From NCBI GenBank assembly GCA_037833965.1, contig AP031353.1, positions 7,566,501-7,630,500 on the forward strand: DNA of 64,000 nucleotides. The letters run 5' to 3'. The translations under genes were made by a program, and so were the position numbers. A model generated the notes under the pieces. It had not been told where the DNA came from. It saw only the letters and a list, made by a program, of their open reading frames with translations, and ran no database searches. This document shows, one piece after another, positions 48,794 through 60,067 of this stretch (the stretch's first letter is position 1; each line of letters opens with the position of its first letter). Source of the DNA: Marchantia polymorpha subsp. ruderalis (taxonomy: Eukaryota > Streptophyta > Marchantiopsida > Marchantiales > Marchantiaceae).

Positions 48794-49720
48794 ATGGATC
48801 TTTTTGGTGGGATCAACACAGGTTTGGCTGTAGTGTTGCAGTCAAGTATTCTCGTACAGAGATACTTGTATGTGGAGAAGGATGAGTTAGCGCATCGAGT
48901 TTCTTCACGACATATTGCATAATTGATGTAGCGTTTTCCTTCATTGTTGCCACGATCAGCTCTTTGATGATACCAAAAGGCGTTGTATTGTTGGAGGCGC
49001 CAGACCTCGATCGATATATTGATTTGGTGATTGCGGGATGGCCATGTCAAGGGCACACACGCGGTGGTCATGAAGAAGGGTTGCATGACCCTAAATCTCG
49101 GATGTTTTGGGAGATGTTGCGAGTGTTACGTCATCTTCAGGGGCAGCAAACACGTTCTCTAGCATACATTCTAAAAAACGTGCCATTGTTAGGCGACACT
49201 CGGACCTAATTGATGGCAAGTGCCCATGAGGTCAGAGCATGGATTGGATCAGCCGTATTGTTGAATGCTACGAGGATTGGATCACGTGCTTATCGTGCAC
49301 GTTTATGGTGGACCAACGTTTTGCCACGAAAGATATTGCGTCATGCATATGATTCTATGCATCGTGATCATACACTCATCGTTGATAGGATCTTGAATGT
49401 TTCTCGATATTCTCAGGTGGTGAAAGTTGTTGACTGGTCACCTATGGCGTTGGTGAACCGCGTAGGTCAGCCTCGCATGGATGGCTTTACCTATGTTGGT
49501 TAGTTATCCGGCATCACATGCATATTGTGATGGTTGACCTGGGCTACTTTGGGATTCTACAGTATATCAGTTGATGGAGCCCAACACTGATGAAAGAGAG
49601 AGTGCGATGGGATTTATGACTGGTGTGACAGCGACTTCTTTTGTTTCAAAGGCGTCACGTCGTCAGGTTTTAAATTAGACTATGGACCTGAACTACTTGA
49701 CGTGAATTGTGAGCTTGGAT
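48794..49720 (+). pseudogene. Cytosine-5 DNA methyltransferase domain inside gypsy pol
   Basis: C5-methyltransferases flip out cytosine and methylate carbon 5 with S-adenosylmethionine. Visible motifs in order: motif I MDLFGGINTGLAVVLQSS (48794 on) and motif II YLYVEKDE; motif IV IDLVIAGWPCQGHT with the catalytic Pro-Cys-Gln; a motif VI equivalent ILKNVPLLGD, where the family's ENV has become KNV; motif VIII SRAYRARLWWTN; a motif IX-like MEPNTDERESAMGF; and motif X SRRQVL. Stops at 48920, 49207, 49501 and in the last part, plus frame changes at about 48920-48964 and 49503-49600, disable it. Motif I is in frame with the protease upstream, and reverse transcriptase follows, so it belonged to the polyprotein. 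No DNMT1/CMT/DRM accessory domain is seen. Confidence 0.85.
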
Positions 49721-49972
49721 TTGGCCAAGCGGCGCCATCTGCGTGTTGATTTGATAGTTGCTACATCACTTGTTAGACCATTGCTCACCGGGATGGTAGT
49801 GGCAATGGCTGGGGGCGAAAGGCGAAATATTTATCATCCTTGGAGTTCATGGGACATGACGAGAGTACTTGCTAGAGTTGCAGCTCATGCAGTTGGAGAT
49901 GTTTCTCATGTGGAGGTGGCTACAAAGGAGGGTGCGAAGAACTCTTCTTTGGAGGATGTGGCATAGCAACCA

Positions 49973-51360
49973 TTGATAGTATCGCCTCCCTCTAGTGTGT
50001 CAATGGAGGAGAAATGGTATCCATTGATAGGTTTTCAAATCACAGCAGGAGAGAGACTACGGTTGACACAATTTCTACGAGACTATAAGAGTTGTTTTGC
50101 CTTGAGTATGAAGGAGTTGGGTGCGTTAATTGGACCTGACATACAGATAGAGTTGGCTAGTGATACGCCAATCTTCCATCATCCCTATCGATATAGTGAT
50201 GTGGAAAGTTACTTGATTCGGAGTCGGACGTTGGAGTTACTTGAGGTAGGGTTAGTGAGGTTGTCGCATGATGAGTATGCTTAAGTCACTGTCATGACGA
50301 TGAAGAAGAATGTACATGACAATTACACGGATAGGCGAATGTGTGGAGACTATTGTCCTATCAATCGGCAGACGAAGTCCAATGCCTACACCTAAGAAGA
50401 TCTTCAATATGGTGGGACATGCGAGGATTTTTAGTACTTTGGATCTTCAGGCACAATACCATCAGTTTCTGATTCGGGAGTAGAACAAGGTCAATAAAGC
50501 GTTTTGGGGCGTCAACTTCCGCGGAAAGGATTGCTTGTATCAGTAACGATTCTTACCCTTTGGGTTAAAGAATGCACTTGCCGAGTTTCAGAGAATTAGT
50601 CATAGATCTTAGCGGGGCTGGATATTGTCAGATGTTACATTGATGATATCTTAGTGTTTAGCAACACAATGGAGCAACACGAGATATATTTGCAGATTGT
50701 GCTTAAGCGGTTGAGGGCTCACGGTTTGGGGTTACATCATGGAAAGTGTAAATTCTTCCAGGAGAGTGTTGAGAACTTGGGTCATGTGATCTACCTAGGT
50801 GGTTTGGGAGTATGTGAATAAAGTATGTGCATTCATGGGTTTGGCGAACTATTACCGGAGGTATATGAAGGGATTCAGTGCTATACCAAAGCCTTTGAAT
50901 CAGTTGCTAAAATCGGATAAGGAGAGGCAATGGTTCAAAGCCAAGTTGGTGGCCGCTCCCATCTTGAAGAGACCTATCAGAGGTCGTCCATACCAATTGC
51001 ACATTGATGAATATGTTGGACATTGGAGCGGTGTTGATGTAGTGTGATGATGAGGGCAAAGAGTTTGTGCTTGCGTATGCTAGTCATTCGAACAATGTAG
51101 CAGAGTTGAGGTATAGTTTGTACAAGTAAGAGTGTTTAGCAGTGGTATGGGCTGTGGCACACTTCAGCTGTTACCTGTTTGGTACGCAGTTTATCCTTGT
51201 TAATGATCATAAGCCACTCAAGTGGTTGATGGAGTCCAACAAGCTTACAGGGAAGCTTGCATGGTGAACTCTCATCTTACAAGAGTATGACTTTCACGTG
51301 ATGCATCGACCTAGAGTTGCTAACTTGGATGCTGATGGTTTGAGTCGGATCCCATGCACT
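49973..51360 (+). pseudogene. gypsy reverse transcriptase and RNase H
   Basis: The segment 49973-50284 gives the start of the RT (IQIELASDTPIFHHPYR). 50310-50780 contains CGDYCPIN, a disrupted central part, the catalytic YIDDILVFS and GLGLHHGKCKFFQESV, with several stops and frame changes. 50799-51047 covers the connection region (CAFMGLANYYRRYMKGFSAI), and RNase H-like sequence follows (EFVLAYASHSN, then ECLAVVWAVAHFSCYLFG and VNDHKPLKWLM), ending at HRPRVANLDADGLSR. Confidence 0.8.
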
Positions 51361-51480
51361 AGATAAGAGGATGACAATGGAGTTAGATAGCATGGTGAGG
51401 TTGATGAGGAGATGATGTCCGGTTGGCATGCATCTGCCCTCATGTGTTGGTTACGTGGAGCCTCTAGCAAGTAGGACCAC

Positions 51481-52801
51481 TTGACATCTTACTGTAGTCA
51501 GAGAGTGCATAGTCAATCTTTGGATACCGAGGTTGAGGATGGTGATATGAATCAACGTGATGTTCACGATGATGCGTTGGTGTTGGAGTTCCTAAGGACA
51601 AGCATGGTGTCAAGCACAGTGGGTGCCAAGAAGCAAGATATTGTTCTTCAGCGAGCGAAGAGATACATATTGGAGGGATCACATGTTCTCCAAATGTGGG
51701 AGTATGGTAGGGTACAAGTAGTATCGCATCCAGCTCAGAGAGCACGCATTGTAAGGCATGTTCATGAGAAGTTGGGACATTTTAGAGTGAAGCGTACATA
51801 TTACTTACTCCTTGGTCAGTATTGGTGGCGTGATATACATACGCAAGTACGGCAGTTAGTATCACGTTGCATGATTTGTGATTGAGTGAGGGCATCGTTC
51901 AATGCGCCAACAAGTGAGTTACATTTTTTACCTATCATGGGATTGGGTTTCCGTTGGAGTTTGAACTTTGCTGGATCATTGTCTTTGACTGTGCGACATC
52001 ATTAGTATGTGTTGGTGACGGTGTAACTTTTTCCAAGTGGATTGAGTTGGTGGCATTACCTGACAAGGCGAGTGAGAAAGTAGCGTATGCTTTTCTTGAT
52101 AGGGTGCTTAGTCACTTTGGTGTACCAACTGAGATGTTGATCGATCAAGAAACAGAGTTTCAGGTCTTATGTGACAAGACGCTATTTATCTTATACTTAT
52201 TGATCACCGGACCACGTTTCAAGATCATCAAGAGGCAGATGGTTTGGTTGAATGTGTTGTAAACACAGCGAAGAAAGCGTTGCGCAAGTATTGCCTACAG
52301 AAGGGACATCTTGAGTACTAGGATATTCAGTTATCATGGTTGGCCATGTGATATCGATTTAGTTGTCAAACATCCTTGGCTTTGTTCTCATCATATTTTC
52401 TATTGTACGGCCGAGACCTAGACTTGCCGGTAGCAATTCGTCGTGAGTCTAGTGAGGTGGTGAACTTTGATGACCCAAACATGTGGATGAGAGTGTGTTC
52501 TCAATATGCAGCGCTCTTTCGGAGAGTTATGCCAGCAGCATTTGAGAACCTTGCGATTGCTCAGCATAGGGATACGTTGCGGTATGCAACTATCCAGGAA
52601 GAAGATTATCGATCATCGTTTTGTAGATTCAGTGTGGAAGACTACGTCTATTTACAACAGACTGCTCTTACTACATTAAATGTGACGACGAGACGTACGA
52701 TCTTGCGAGTGCGGGAGGTTTTACCTTATGGAATTCTCATGTTAAAAGGTCGTGACGGTGTCGTTTGGAAGTATCATGTGCGCAAAGTGCGAGGGACCTA
52801 A
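51481..52801 (+). pseudogene. gypsy integrase
   Basis: The frame 51481-51885 ends with the HHCC zinc-binding domain (VHEKLGHFRVKRTYYLL, then LVSRCMICD). 51940-52262 carries the catalytic core remnants (SKWIELVALPDKASEKVAYA, FGVPTEMLIDQETEF). 52376-52801 is open for 141 codons with LLYGRDLDLPVAIRRES and an SH3/chromo-like end (GILMLKGRDGVVWKYHVRKV). Internal stops show decay. Confidence 0.8.
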
Positions 52802-52810
52802 CCGCCAGCT

Positions 52811-53660
52811 AGGGAGGCGAGTTGTGATACTTTTGTGTGTGTACACTCTCGTTCCTTTATGTATGTATGTGTGAGTGGGTGAGTAGAGCATGTGAGCGAT
52901 GCATGATGTATGGCGATATAGATTTGCACGACAAAGATCAACCACAAAATACGCTGATGTTTTTTGTGTTGTTGACTATTTATACACTAAGTTTTTCACT
53001 TTTATGTTAATATTTTGCATTGAACAACATAATACATTAAAGTCAGTATTTTTGATAATCAGATAAAAAAAACCTTTTACCACTTTTTGTCAAATATCAT
53101 ATATCTCAAAATAATTTTTTTAAGATTCATGTTATGACAATAGCTAGTATATTGATAAGTACTTTTTTTTGTTTTTCTAGCTATCTTCATAACATGTATC
53201 TCTAAATATTTACTTAGGGTGATTTTCTAAGTTAAGGTTCTTAATATGTGGATATGAACAAATCAAGCTAAGGGAAGACTTTGCATTTCTTGACACTTAT
53301 GTAGGTTTGGCTAGATGTGATATGCATTATATGCTATGGATAATAGAGGAATGTGTTGTATAGATTTCTAGAATATATTGTATTATTGTGTTGGTATATG
53401 AAAATATAGTTACTCAGATGTCACATATTACATCTATGTATCTTGTGACTTCTGCTAGATGGGTATTCTCACCTTTTTCTTATCCATTTGGCACCCTTTC
53501 CATGTATATATAGTGACGAGAAATGCATTAGATAAGAACTTCTCTTGTGTAAGTTTACAATCCTTGAAAATTCACAGGAATTGTAAATCAAAAGTTACAA
53601 GACGAACAATGGGGTGGAATCAACGGCGGGATCTTGTATTACGGGATCGATAGTGACCAC
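52811..53660 (+). repeat. Polypurine tract and probable 3' LTR of the gypsy element
   Basis: AGGGAGGCGAG (52811-52821) precedes TGTGATACTTTTGTG (52823 on), a typical LTR start. A TATATATAG box at about 53504-53512 followed by downstream leader-like sequence suits an LTR promoter. The right edge is a guess because no partner LTR is present for comparison. Confidence 0.5.
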
Positions 53661-53926
53661 GTCATCCTTCCGTGGGAACTGTGGTTGGAATGGGGTGGCA
53701 ACCTGGTAGCTATACAACACAAACCGTGACGTAGTTCTCAACCCCTTTGAGAAGACAGGGAACGGTGATGACTTTGATGATCCTCTCTCTCTACCTGGTG
53801 ACGTTTTTAACTCGGTTCCCTAACTCGCTGTACGAGGTACGATCTTTGGGCTAACGCGAGCTCGGAAGTGAAGACTGTCCGAGCAAACGTCCAACTATCC
53901 TCAGACCCGATTGGACTCGACTGAAC
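53661..53926. other. Short spacer
   Basis: Retroelement edge or leader sequence and the 3' flank of the next gene; no ORF of note. Confidence 0.4.
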
Positions 53927-56178
53927 CTAACTCACGGTTAGGAGTTTACCCGCCGCTTTCCAACCCGGGGCGGTTGGGACGGCCCTGATGGGAGCCCTGG
54001 CCAGAGTGATCTTGGCGACGGGGAGAGCAAGCGCGACGTCGTCAGGCACGAAAGCCGCGACGCGCGAGTCGCCGGTCGTCGGCGTGCTCGCCACGTCGTA
54101 GGCCAGGAAGACGAGCATCTCAAACTCGTTGTAGTTGTCGCGCAGCGCGAGGCAGAAGGGCTCGGCGTCGCGGCACTGCAGGCCGAAGCCCGGCGCGGAA
54201 AACTTGTGCAGAGCCGGAAACGACTTGAGGCCGCTCCGCAGGATGGCGTCGTAGTCGCCGGCTCTGGTGCCGAGGAAGACGTGCCGCACCAGCGCCTTGG
54301 TGCGGGCCGGCCCAACGGACTCGACGTCCGGCTCTCGAGCGTACCTGATGATTCTCAGGAGCTGACCTGCACAGGGACACGCGGCGCACGCACTCGACTT
54401 AGCCGCTGGAGCCGCTGCCGGAATGGATGCATGCGGATGCCGCAAAGCCTTTTACGACGGCATTCGGAGGTTCAGAGAAGAACATCACCGCAATGGTCAG
54501 GAACTTTGACGGCCATCGTCTCGAAGGTGGTCAGGAACCGGTCCAGCATGCCCCTTCCGGCGCCCTTCAGATGCTCGTTGAATTCCACGGCCACGAGCTC
54601 GAATGGCGCAGCTTTCGAGCCCACGAGCAGCTTCGTGTACTCGGCGCTGACGAGCTTGTGCACCGCCTCCTCCACCAGAAACTGCACGCAAACCCCGAGA
54701 ATTCCCAAGTCAACTTCCTCCCCAAGTCTCGACGAGACACCGAATCCCCTGTCTCTGGAATCACTTCGATCCGGAGATGTGAGCAATGTCGTTAGACTGA
54801 ACAATTAGATCAAATTCGACACGAGGGCGAGTATGCTCGAGGTGGATGACAACTCACTGAGCGTACAGAAATCGGCGTCAGTCTTTGGCAATCGGAAGCC
54901 CTTGTAGACAATCGGGTGCTGCTGTCGTCCGACAGGACGGCGTTCGGAACCTGGTGACAGAGAGATAGAGAGACAGTGAGGTGGGAAGTACTAGCTTGGG
55001 AATTGAGCCGCAGTTGCTTTGCTACTGTGCATAAGGCAGAAGTGAGTCGAGGAAGGCGCTTTCTTACGATGCGGATGCCTCTCTTGCGGCCTGTCTGAAT
55101 GTTGATTTGGTGCATCTTCTTCGGCTTGTACGCGTAACTCGCACCTTGGGGCCATTTGTCCGAATTGATCTTGCCCAGGAAGACGAGGTAATCGCTGGTG
55201 TTCCACGTTGACAGGATGGTGTTGACATGCTCCTTGTTCTCGTACGGGTGCCACATCCCGTCATCGTTCTCCCAGTACACTCCGCTTTCTACAGGATTGT
55301 AGCTCGGCTTCGGCCCACACGAAGAAGGAAGGTGTCAGTGCAGTGCACTTTGCAATTGAACCCTAAACCCTGAAAACTGTGAGCATTCATTGTCATGCCA
55401 CACAGACTGGCATACATAAACCCCCGATTAGACCTCTCCTTCTTGTACAGACGATAGAGCAGATTCAGATTCTTCCTGATCTTTGGTGTGTAAGCAATTT
55501 CTCACAGCGTAACTCGACTCTCATGGTGTAATTATATACTCGCTGAACTGTCTCAGTCAACAACGGAGAAGTGATCTGCTGGCTTGAATCCAGTCTTTCT
55601 GAATTAATTGCAGGACGTAAGAAAGTGCTCGAAGACCTTTCACACAGCACTTCACGTTGTTCTGCCAAACCCGAATCTCAAATTACGCGAGAGTTCATGT
55701 CATGTCACGTCGATGCTATGCGGTATGCAATTTAAAGCCATGTTCCATGAGTGAGTGCAGACACGAAGGCGAGAGCAGGGATCCACGAGGAGCTTACTGT
55801 ATGATTGATCTCCGTTAGTGCACAGGTCTCGATCCGGATCTGTTTCTCCGTCGTGGAGATCTGTGTGCCGGCTGTGGTCGTCTTCAAGTACATAGCCTCA
55901 GATTTCCCTTCTGTTCTTCGTAGAGATCCTTTCGCCTTGCCGAGCTCCAATTCAGCTCTACCCACCGAGTAGGCAGTGAAAATGGCTTCTGCCTCGGCCG
56001 GGGGAAAGGAGCGCCATACGCCCTGCTTGTCATCGAACTGCCACACGCCGACATGGTCTGGGCCAGACACACTGGATGATTCCTCTGAGCCAGGATTGAT
56101 TACCTCCCCGGGGCTAGAGTCACTGCGTTCACTCACCTCTCTTTCGTCCTTCAATCCGACTGCCAAAACCTTGCTCAT
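53927..56178 (-). CDS. Two-WWE, PARP-like protein (RCD1/SRO or PARP family)
   Basis: Minus-strand exons: 56178-55798, 55307-55068, 54950-54858, 54681-54489 and 54366-53927. All are GT-AG with consistent phases, 448 residues. Exon 1 encodes an acidic/Ser-rich start and a first WWE-like domain (VGVWQFDDKQGVWRSFPP). Exon 2 encodes a second (VYWENDDGMWHPYENKEHV, ending INIQTGRKRGIRI). WWE domains bind ADP-ribose chains. Exons 4-5 resemble the ADP-ribosyltransferase fold: SAEYTKLL, then LLRIIRYA, HVFLGTRAGDYDAILRSGL and FEMLVFLAYDVA. The usual LFHGT histidine is Leu (FLGT, residues ~333-336), so transferase activity is doubtful, as in plant RCD1/SRO proteins. No RST domain follows. The acceptors of exons 2 and 4 are my choices to keep frame. 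The last exon is GC-rich. Confidence 0.6.
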
Positions 56179-59100
56179 GCTTGCTCTCAAACACTAGAGC
56201 GCACAAATCTACAATGACAAGAGCAGAATCGTTCACTTACCCAGAGCTGTCCGGGGACGTTGGCGCTCTACTGTCTCTGTACTGCCATCGCTATGCACCG
56301 TGGCAGATTTCGCTCTCCGGATGCAACAGATGTGCTCTTGAGCATCTGGGCATATCTTTCTGCAGGAGTTTCATCCCACATTGCTCGAAAGGATCAGCTA
56401 CACGTGATCGAAGAAATTTTTGTCCAAATAATGTCAGTCTCTTTGATCGCTGCTGGTCGCGGTCACTGGCTATGCTTTGAACTTGGCAGTGAAAAATTCG
56501 AGCTCATACGAACTACAGATCTGGATTCACGCATTCAAAGAGCGAGCAGAGCAGAGCAGCACGTCCCCTTGTCCTGACGCATTAGATGGGTCGTAAAAGA
56601 ACATGGGAAGCACGATAGGTAATAAGGAATTAATTAAACTTTTTTATTAGTTTAGAACTTTGATACTTAGTGCCGCTCTTGATGTTCAAGTAAAGTTCAC
56701 AGAACCTGTATTTACGATTATCGTGTTGCACTCTTATTATTCGGTCTTCGAAGTCTGTCTGCATCTGCATTGCGTTCTTGGTTCTAAATTCTCACTTGAT
56801 GAGTTATTTTCGTGATATTTATCCCATACAGTATAAGGGCACGGCATGACAAGTATTCAGATGTCATCAGATGCTTCGTTTTCTTTCTCATTGAAACTGT
56901 ACAAATTCTGCAACTGTCCAGTCGGTTCAGATGACTTCTATTGGCATCAACCATTGCCGCTGGAGTTCGGTTTTCTTCAATTTTGCCACTCTGAATAAAC
57001 CCCATGGACGGTGACGTGTAACCAGCTGAGCAGGATGCGGTGCGAGCCGCTTGAGGCCCTTTGAAGGTCTCAAAGCTATTCATCGACGTGCCCGTTTCAA
57101 GCTCTGTTTTAGAGTTCGGACTCTGGAGCTCGACACCTGCCTCAGCACTTGGGCTGCGCCCAAAGGCTGGTCTTGTGGTTGAACATGTCAGAAGCTGGAC
57201 GTGTCGGCTGTCTAACTCGCCGTCTGCAGTAGGGAGATATCGTGCTGCATAATCTGCGTAACAGTGAGTATGTCGAGCTGACAACGGACCCTCCCTTCAT
57301 GTGAAGACTTATTTAGGTTCTAATATGCCAGCATCTAATATGGCTGTGCGACTCGGAAAAGGTCAAGAGGACGGAGGACCTGTTAGTTTGAGTCGCGTTG
57401 TACCAGTTGGAAGATCGTCTGATAATCTGACAAACAGGACATAGCTGTGCTTTTCGCATCTTGAGCTTGTTAGGCTCCCAAGGCAACTGTGATTTGATGT
57501 GATGGTCAAACTTGATAAGGCTGAGATCCACGGATGTGATGTGATAAGAGCGCCTTTCCTCTTCCTTCCTGCTTCTGTCTGTCCGTGGCACAGTACAGTA
57601 ATCGCCATGATCGGGAAAAGAGTGCAGTACGTTTTTGCCAAGTGCTTACCGACAGTAGGTCCAGATGTCGGTTTGGCGCGGCACATCATCAGAAAAAGCA
57701 TAATTCTGAAGGTACAGGTATCCAGAAATTCCGGGCAGTTACTCTAACTCCTTCAGTTGATGTTGATGTTTCACCTCCGATTCCGAAAATGTTCCTACCC
57801 CACGAGCCACGACATACATGAGAGGTAGGGGAGCTGTTCAGACGAGGTTTATCACCTCATGGATGTGGTAGAACTTTACGGAGTCATATGAATGCCTAGG
57901 GCATCATTGCCAGGAGAATCGGATTGATTGTTTCATGTGCGTTTCTCTTTCAATCAGTATGATTGAAACTCGATCCGTAGTTTCCTGGAGGCTGGAGCAT
58001 TCGTGTGTGGTGTAACGCTAGCGAGAAAAAATGAAACGAATTCTTCTGCATCTGCTCAGAGTTCCGCCTGAATGCCGGAGAATTCACACCACGACTGTAG
58101 CTCAGTGACGTCGTCGAGTGGAACACAAGCTACTGTACAGTATTGCACTGGATTGCACTTACGACTCAGTAGTATACGTTAGTCAAAGTTTTGGTTGGTG
58201 AAGATAACGTTCGTGAAGTAGTTGCGATGGTGATGTACGATATAAACAGCACGAGTGCCAGGCAGGCTTCGAAGCTGGATCGATCTGTAACAAAGTCTGT
58301 TTACTGTACAGCACGCACGGGCGAATGGATAACTGAATTCCACCGGAATCAACAGATGTCATACATGATTACGGTTCATGACGATTTCCAACTCGACAGT
58401 TTGCAAAAAGATAGGGCTCGCTCTGGTGGATGACGTCGATTTTTGTACTGCAAGTTGGAGCTTGTGCATATGTCCTCAGACGCATTTCCATGATCGATAG
58501 ACCAGGCCGTTAAAATAATGAATTATCCTCCTGCGTACTCTACCAAGTCGAACGAAGTTCGTTTGGTTTGTTATCATAACATGCCTAGTCAAAGGTTGGG
58601 GTCACATTAGTGTCCAGACTATCATTTCTGTACTGTAGGTACAGTACTCGTAATCCGTTACGCAGAAGACAGTAGAATCTCGTGATCTGCTACAGATGAG
58701 TGCAACCTCATTTGTTTTATCTCAGCTCATCTTGTCATGGCATGGAAGACAGCCTCAAACGTCCCAGGACAACGACACTTGTTGTAAGTCGTTCTCGCCA
58801 CAAGTGTGTTCGCCATCATCACCTCGTTCGAAGTTAGCGATAAATATCTCGATTGGGTACAGTACTGAACATTCTTATCGAAGAGCATGCTTTTGGAGTA
58901 CGGTATGATTTACTGGCACCATCTTCGAGCTACTTTCCCAGTTTCATTCCTTATTTTAGTAAGTGCACCACGAGGTTCGAGAGAGATGCCAATTGTTATA
59001 TCACATGTGCATCCTTTACGTCATCTTGAAGGTTTTCTTCCTGTAGCAAGGGAGGAGTGAGTTGGTCTCCTTTCTGCAGGTGAAAGGGAAGCGAGGAGGG

Positions 59101-59546
59101 ACTGAGGAATAGTGAGAGAGGGAGAGTCGTTGGGAATCGAGAGCGGAGAAGAGAGGAGAAGTCTTCGAAAGATACTTTCGGAAGTATCTGATTGCGCATG
59201 TAGGGACATCTGGAAAGTTGTGTCTGCTTTCTGTGGATTCTTGTTTTCATTCTCGTATTCGTAGACGCTTTGTATGTACATCATAACAGCTTTCGCTTTT
59301 GGTGTCTTTCCTTCACACTCACGATGACTGACTTGCATCCATTATATAACGACTTGCCGCTTTGAGATGGAGGTCTGTTAAGAAAACCCTTCATAACAGA
59401 ACTCCAACGTGCACTTGCTGGCAACTTAACAAAAGCCTTTCTCACAAAACTTGCAGTCATTCGGTAGAAACAAATGTGACAGTGCATTTTCTCTTGGTTC
59501 ACAAACAGCTCATAGACTTTCCCAGGTTAAGACATAACTTTGTATA
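56179..59546. other. Spacer without a supported gene
   Basis: Several ORFs of 100-166 codons occur (for example minus 57284-56784), none with recognisable domains or typical splice structure. Part of it is presumably promoter of the WWE gene. Confidence 0.4.
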
Positions 59547-59586
59547 GCGGTGATCTCTACTGAATGTATACAGTGGAGAGCACCGC
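59547..59586. repeat. Hairpin, 16-bp arms, 8-base loop
   Basis: GCGGTGATCTCTACTG pairs with CAGTGGAGAGCACCGC with one mismatch and one wobble. Confidence 0.65.
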
Positions 59587-59625
59587 ATTTCGTAGAAATC
59601 TCACACAGAGCTTTACATTTGATAG

Positions 59626-59677
59626 TTCTTCACGCTCTACATGAGGCTTCTACTATCCTCATGTAGAGGGTGAAGAA
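59626..59677. repeat. Hairpin, 21-bp arms, 10-base loop
   Basis: Bases 59626-59646 pair with 59657-59677 with one mismatch. Second of a cluster of hairpins in 130 bases. It could be a small foldback transposon relic or a short-stem RNA; nothing decides. Confidence 0.7.
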
Positions 59678-60067
59678 ACTTGTATGATCGCAGTATTTAA
59701 CTCGATAGTTTGCGATCTATCCTACCTGACAGTTGTGTAGGATATCCGATCCTCTCATAGCTTGGCAATCCTTCTCTGCTTTACACAAATTTGTCTTCGA
59801 GAGAGAAATGTCTGGCATGCATCTGATCTTTTGTCATCTGCTCTAGTGCAGGCTCGATGACATACTGTAAGAAGCTTAGTAAGAAAGTGAAATTTCAAAA
59901 TGAACGGCCCTTCAAAATTCTTCGTGTGTTGAGTCTGAAGGGTAAGCCTCGCCCTGGTAAAATGTTGGAGTAATGAGGCACAGCAAATCCGGTTAATTAA
60001 AGCGCGTAAGGCCCGACATGACGAGGCTCAGGCTGTGTCCTTGCTCTGCTCTGCGCTTCTCTGCTCG
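59678..60067. other. Spacer, 3' flank of arsenate reductase gene
   Basis: No gene. Presumed 3' untranslated region adjoins 60068. Confidence 0.4.

Larger units (their letters stand above)
46174..53660 (+). mobile_element. Decayed Ty3/gypsy retrotransposon carrying a DNA methyltransferase domain
   Basis: In order on the plus strand: gag with zinc knuckles (46409-47300), protease (48000-48430), cytosine-5 DNA methyltransferase (48794-49720), reverse transcriptase (49973-50830), RNase H (51010-51360), integrase (51700-52260) and integrase C terminus (52376-52800). A purine tract and a TG-starting 3' LTR follow. This is the gypsy order (integrase last) with an extra enzyme inserted in pol. Dozens of stops and several frame changes, many of the kind made by C-to-T decay, show it is dead. 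No 5' LTR was found; the hAT element abuts the 5' side. Left and right limits are approximate. Confidence 0.85.

Noticed and set aside
48794-49720. Host DNMT gene with introns
   Set aside because: No splice-bounded exons are needed, motif I shares the frame of the protease, and retroelement domains flank both sides.
54206-54808. 200-codon plus-strand ORF
   Set aside because: It lies opposite exons 4 and 5 of the WWE/PARP-like gene. The GC-rich sequence opens several frames; only the minus-strand frame has family motifs and splice sites.
56784-57284. 166-codon minus-strand ORF
   Set aside because: No recognisable motif and no supporting exon structure; treated as chance.
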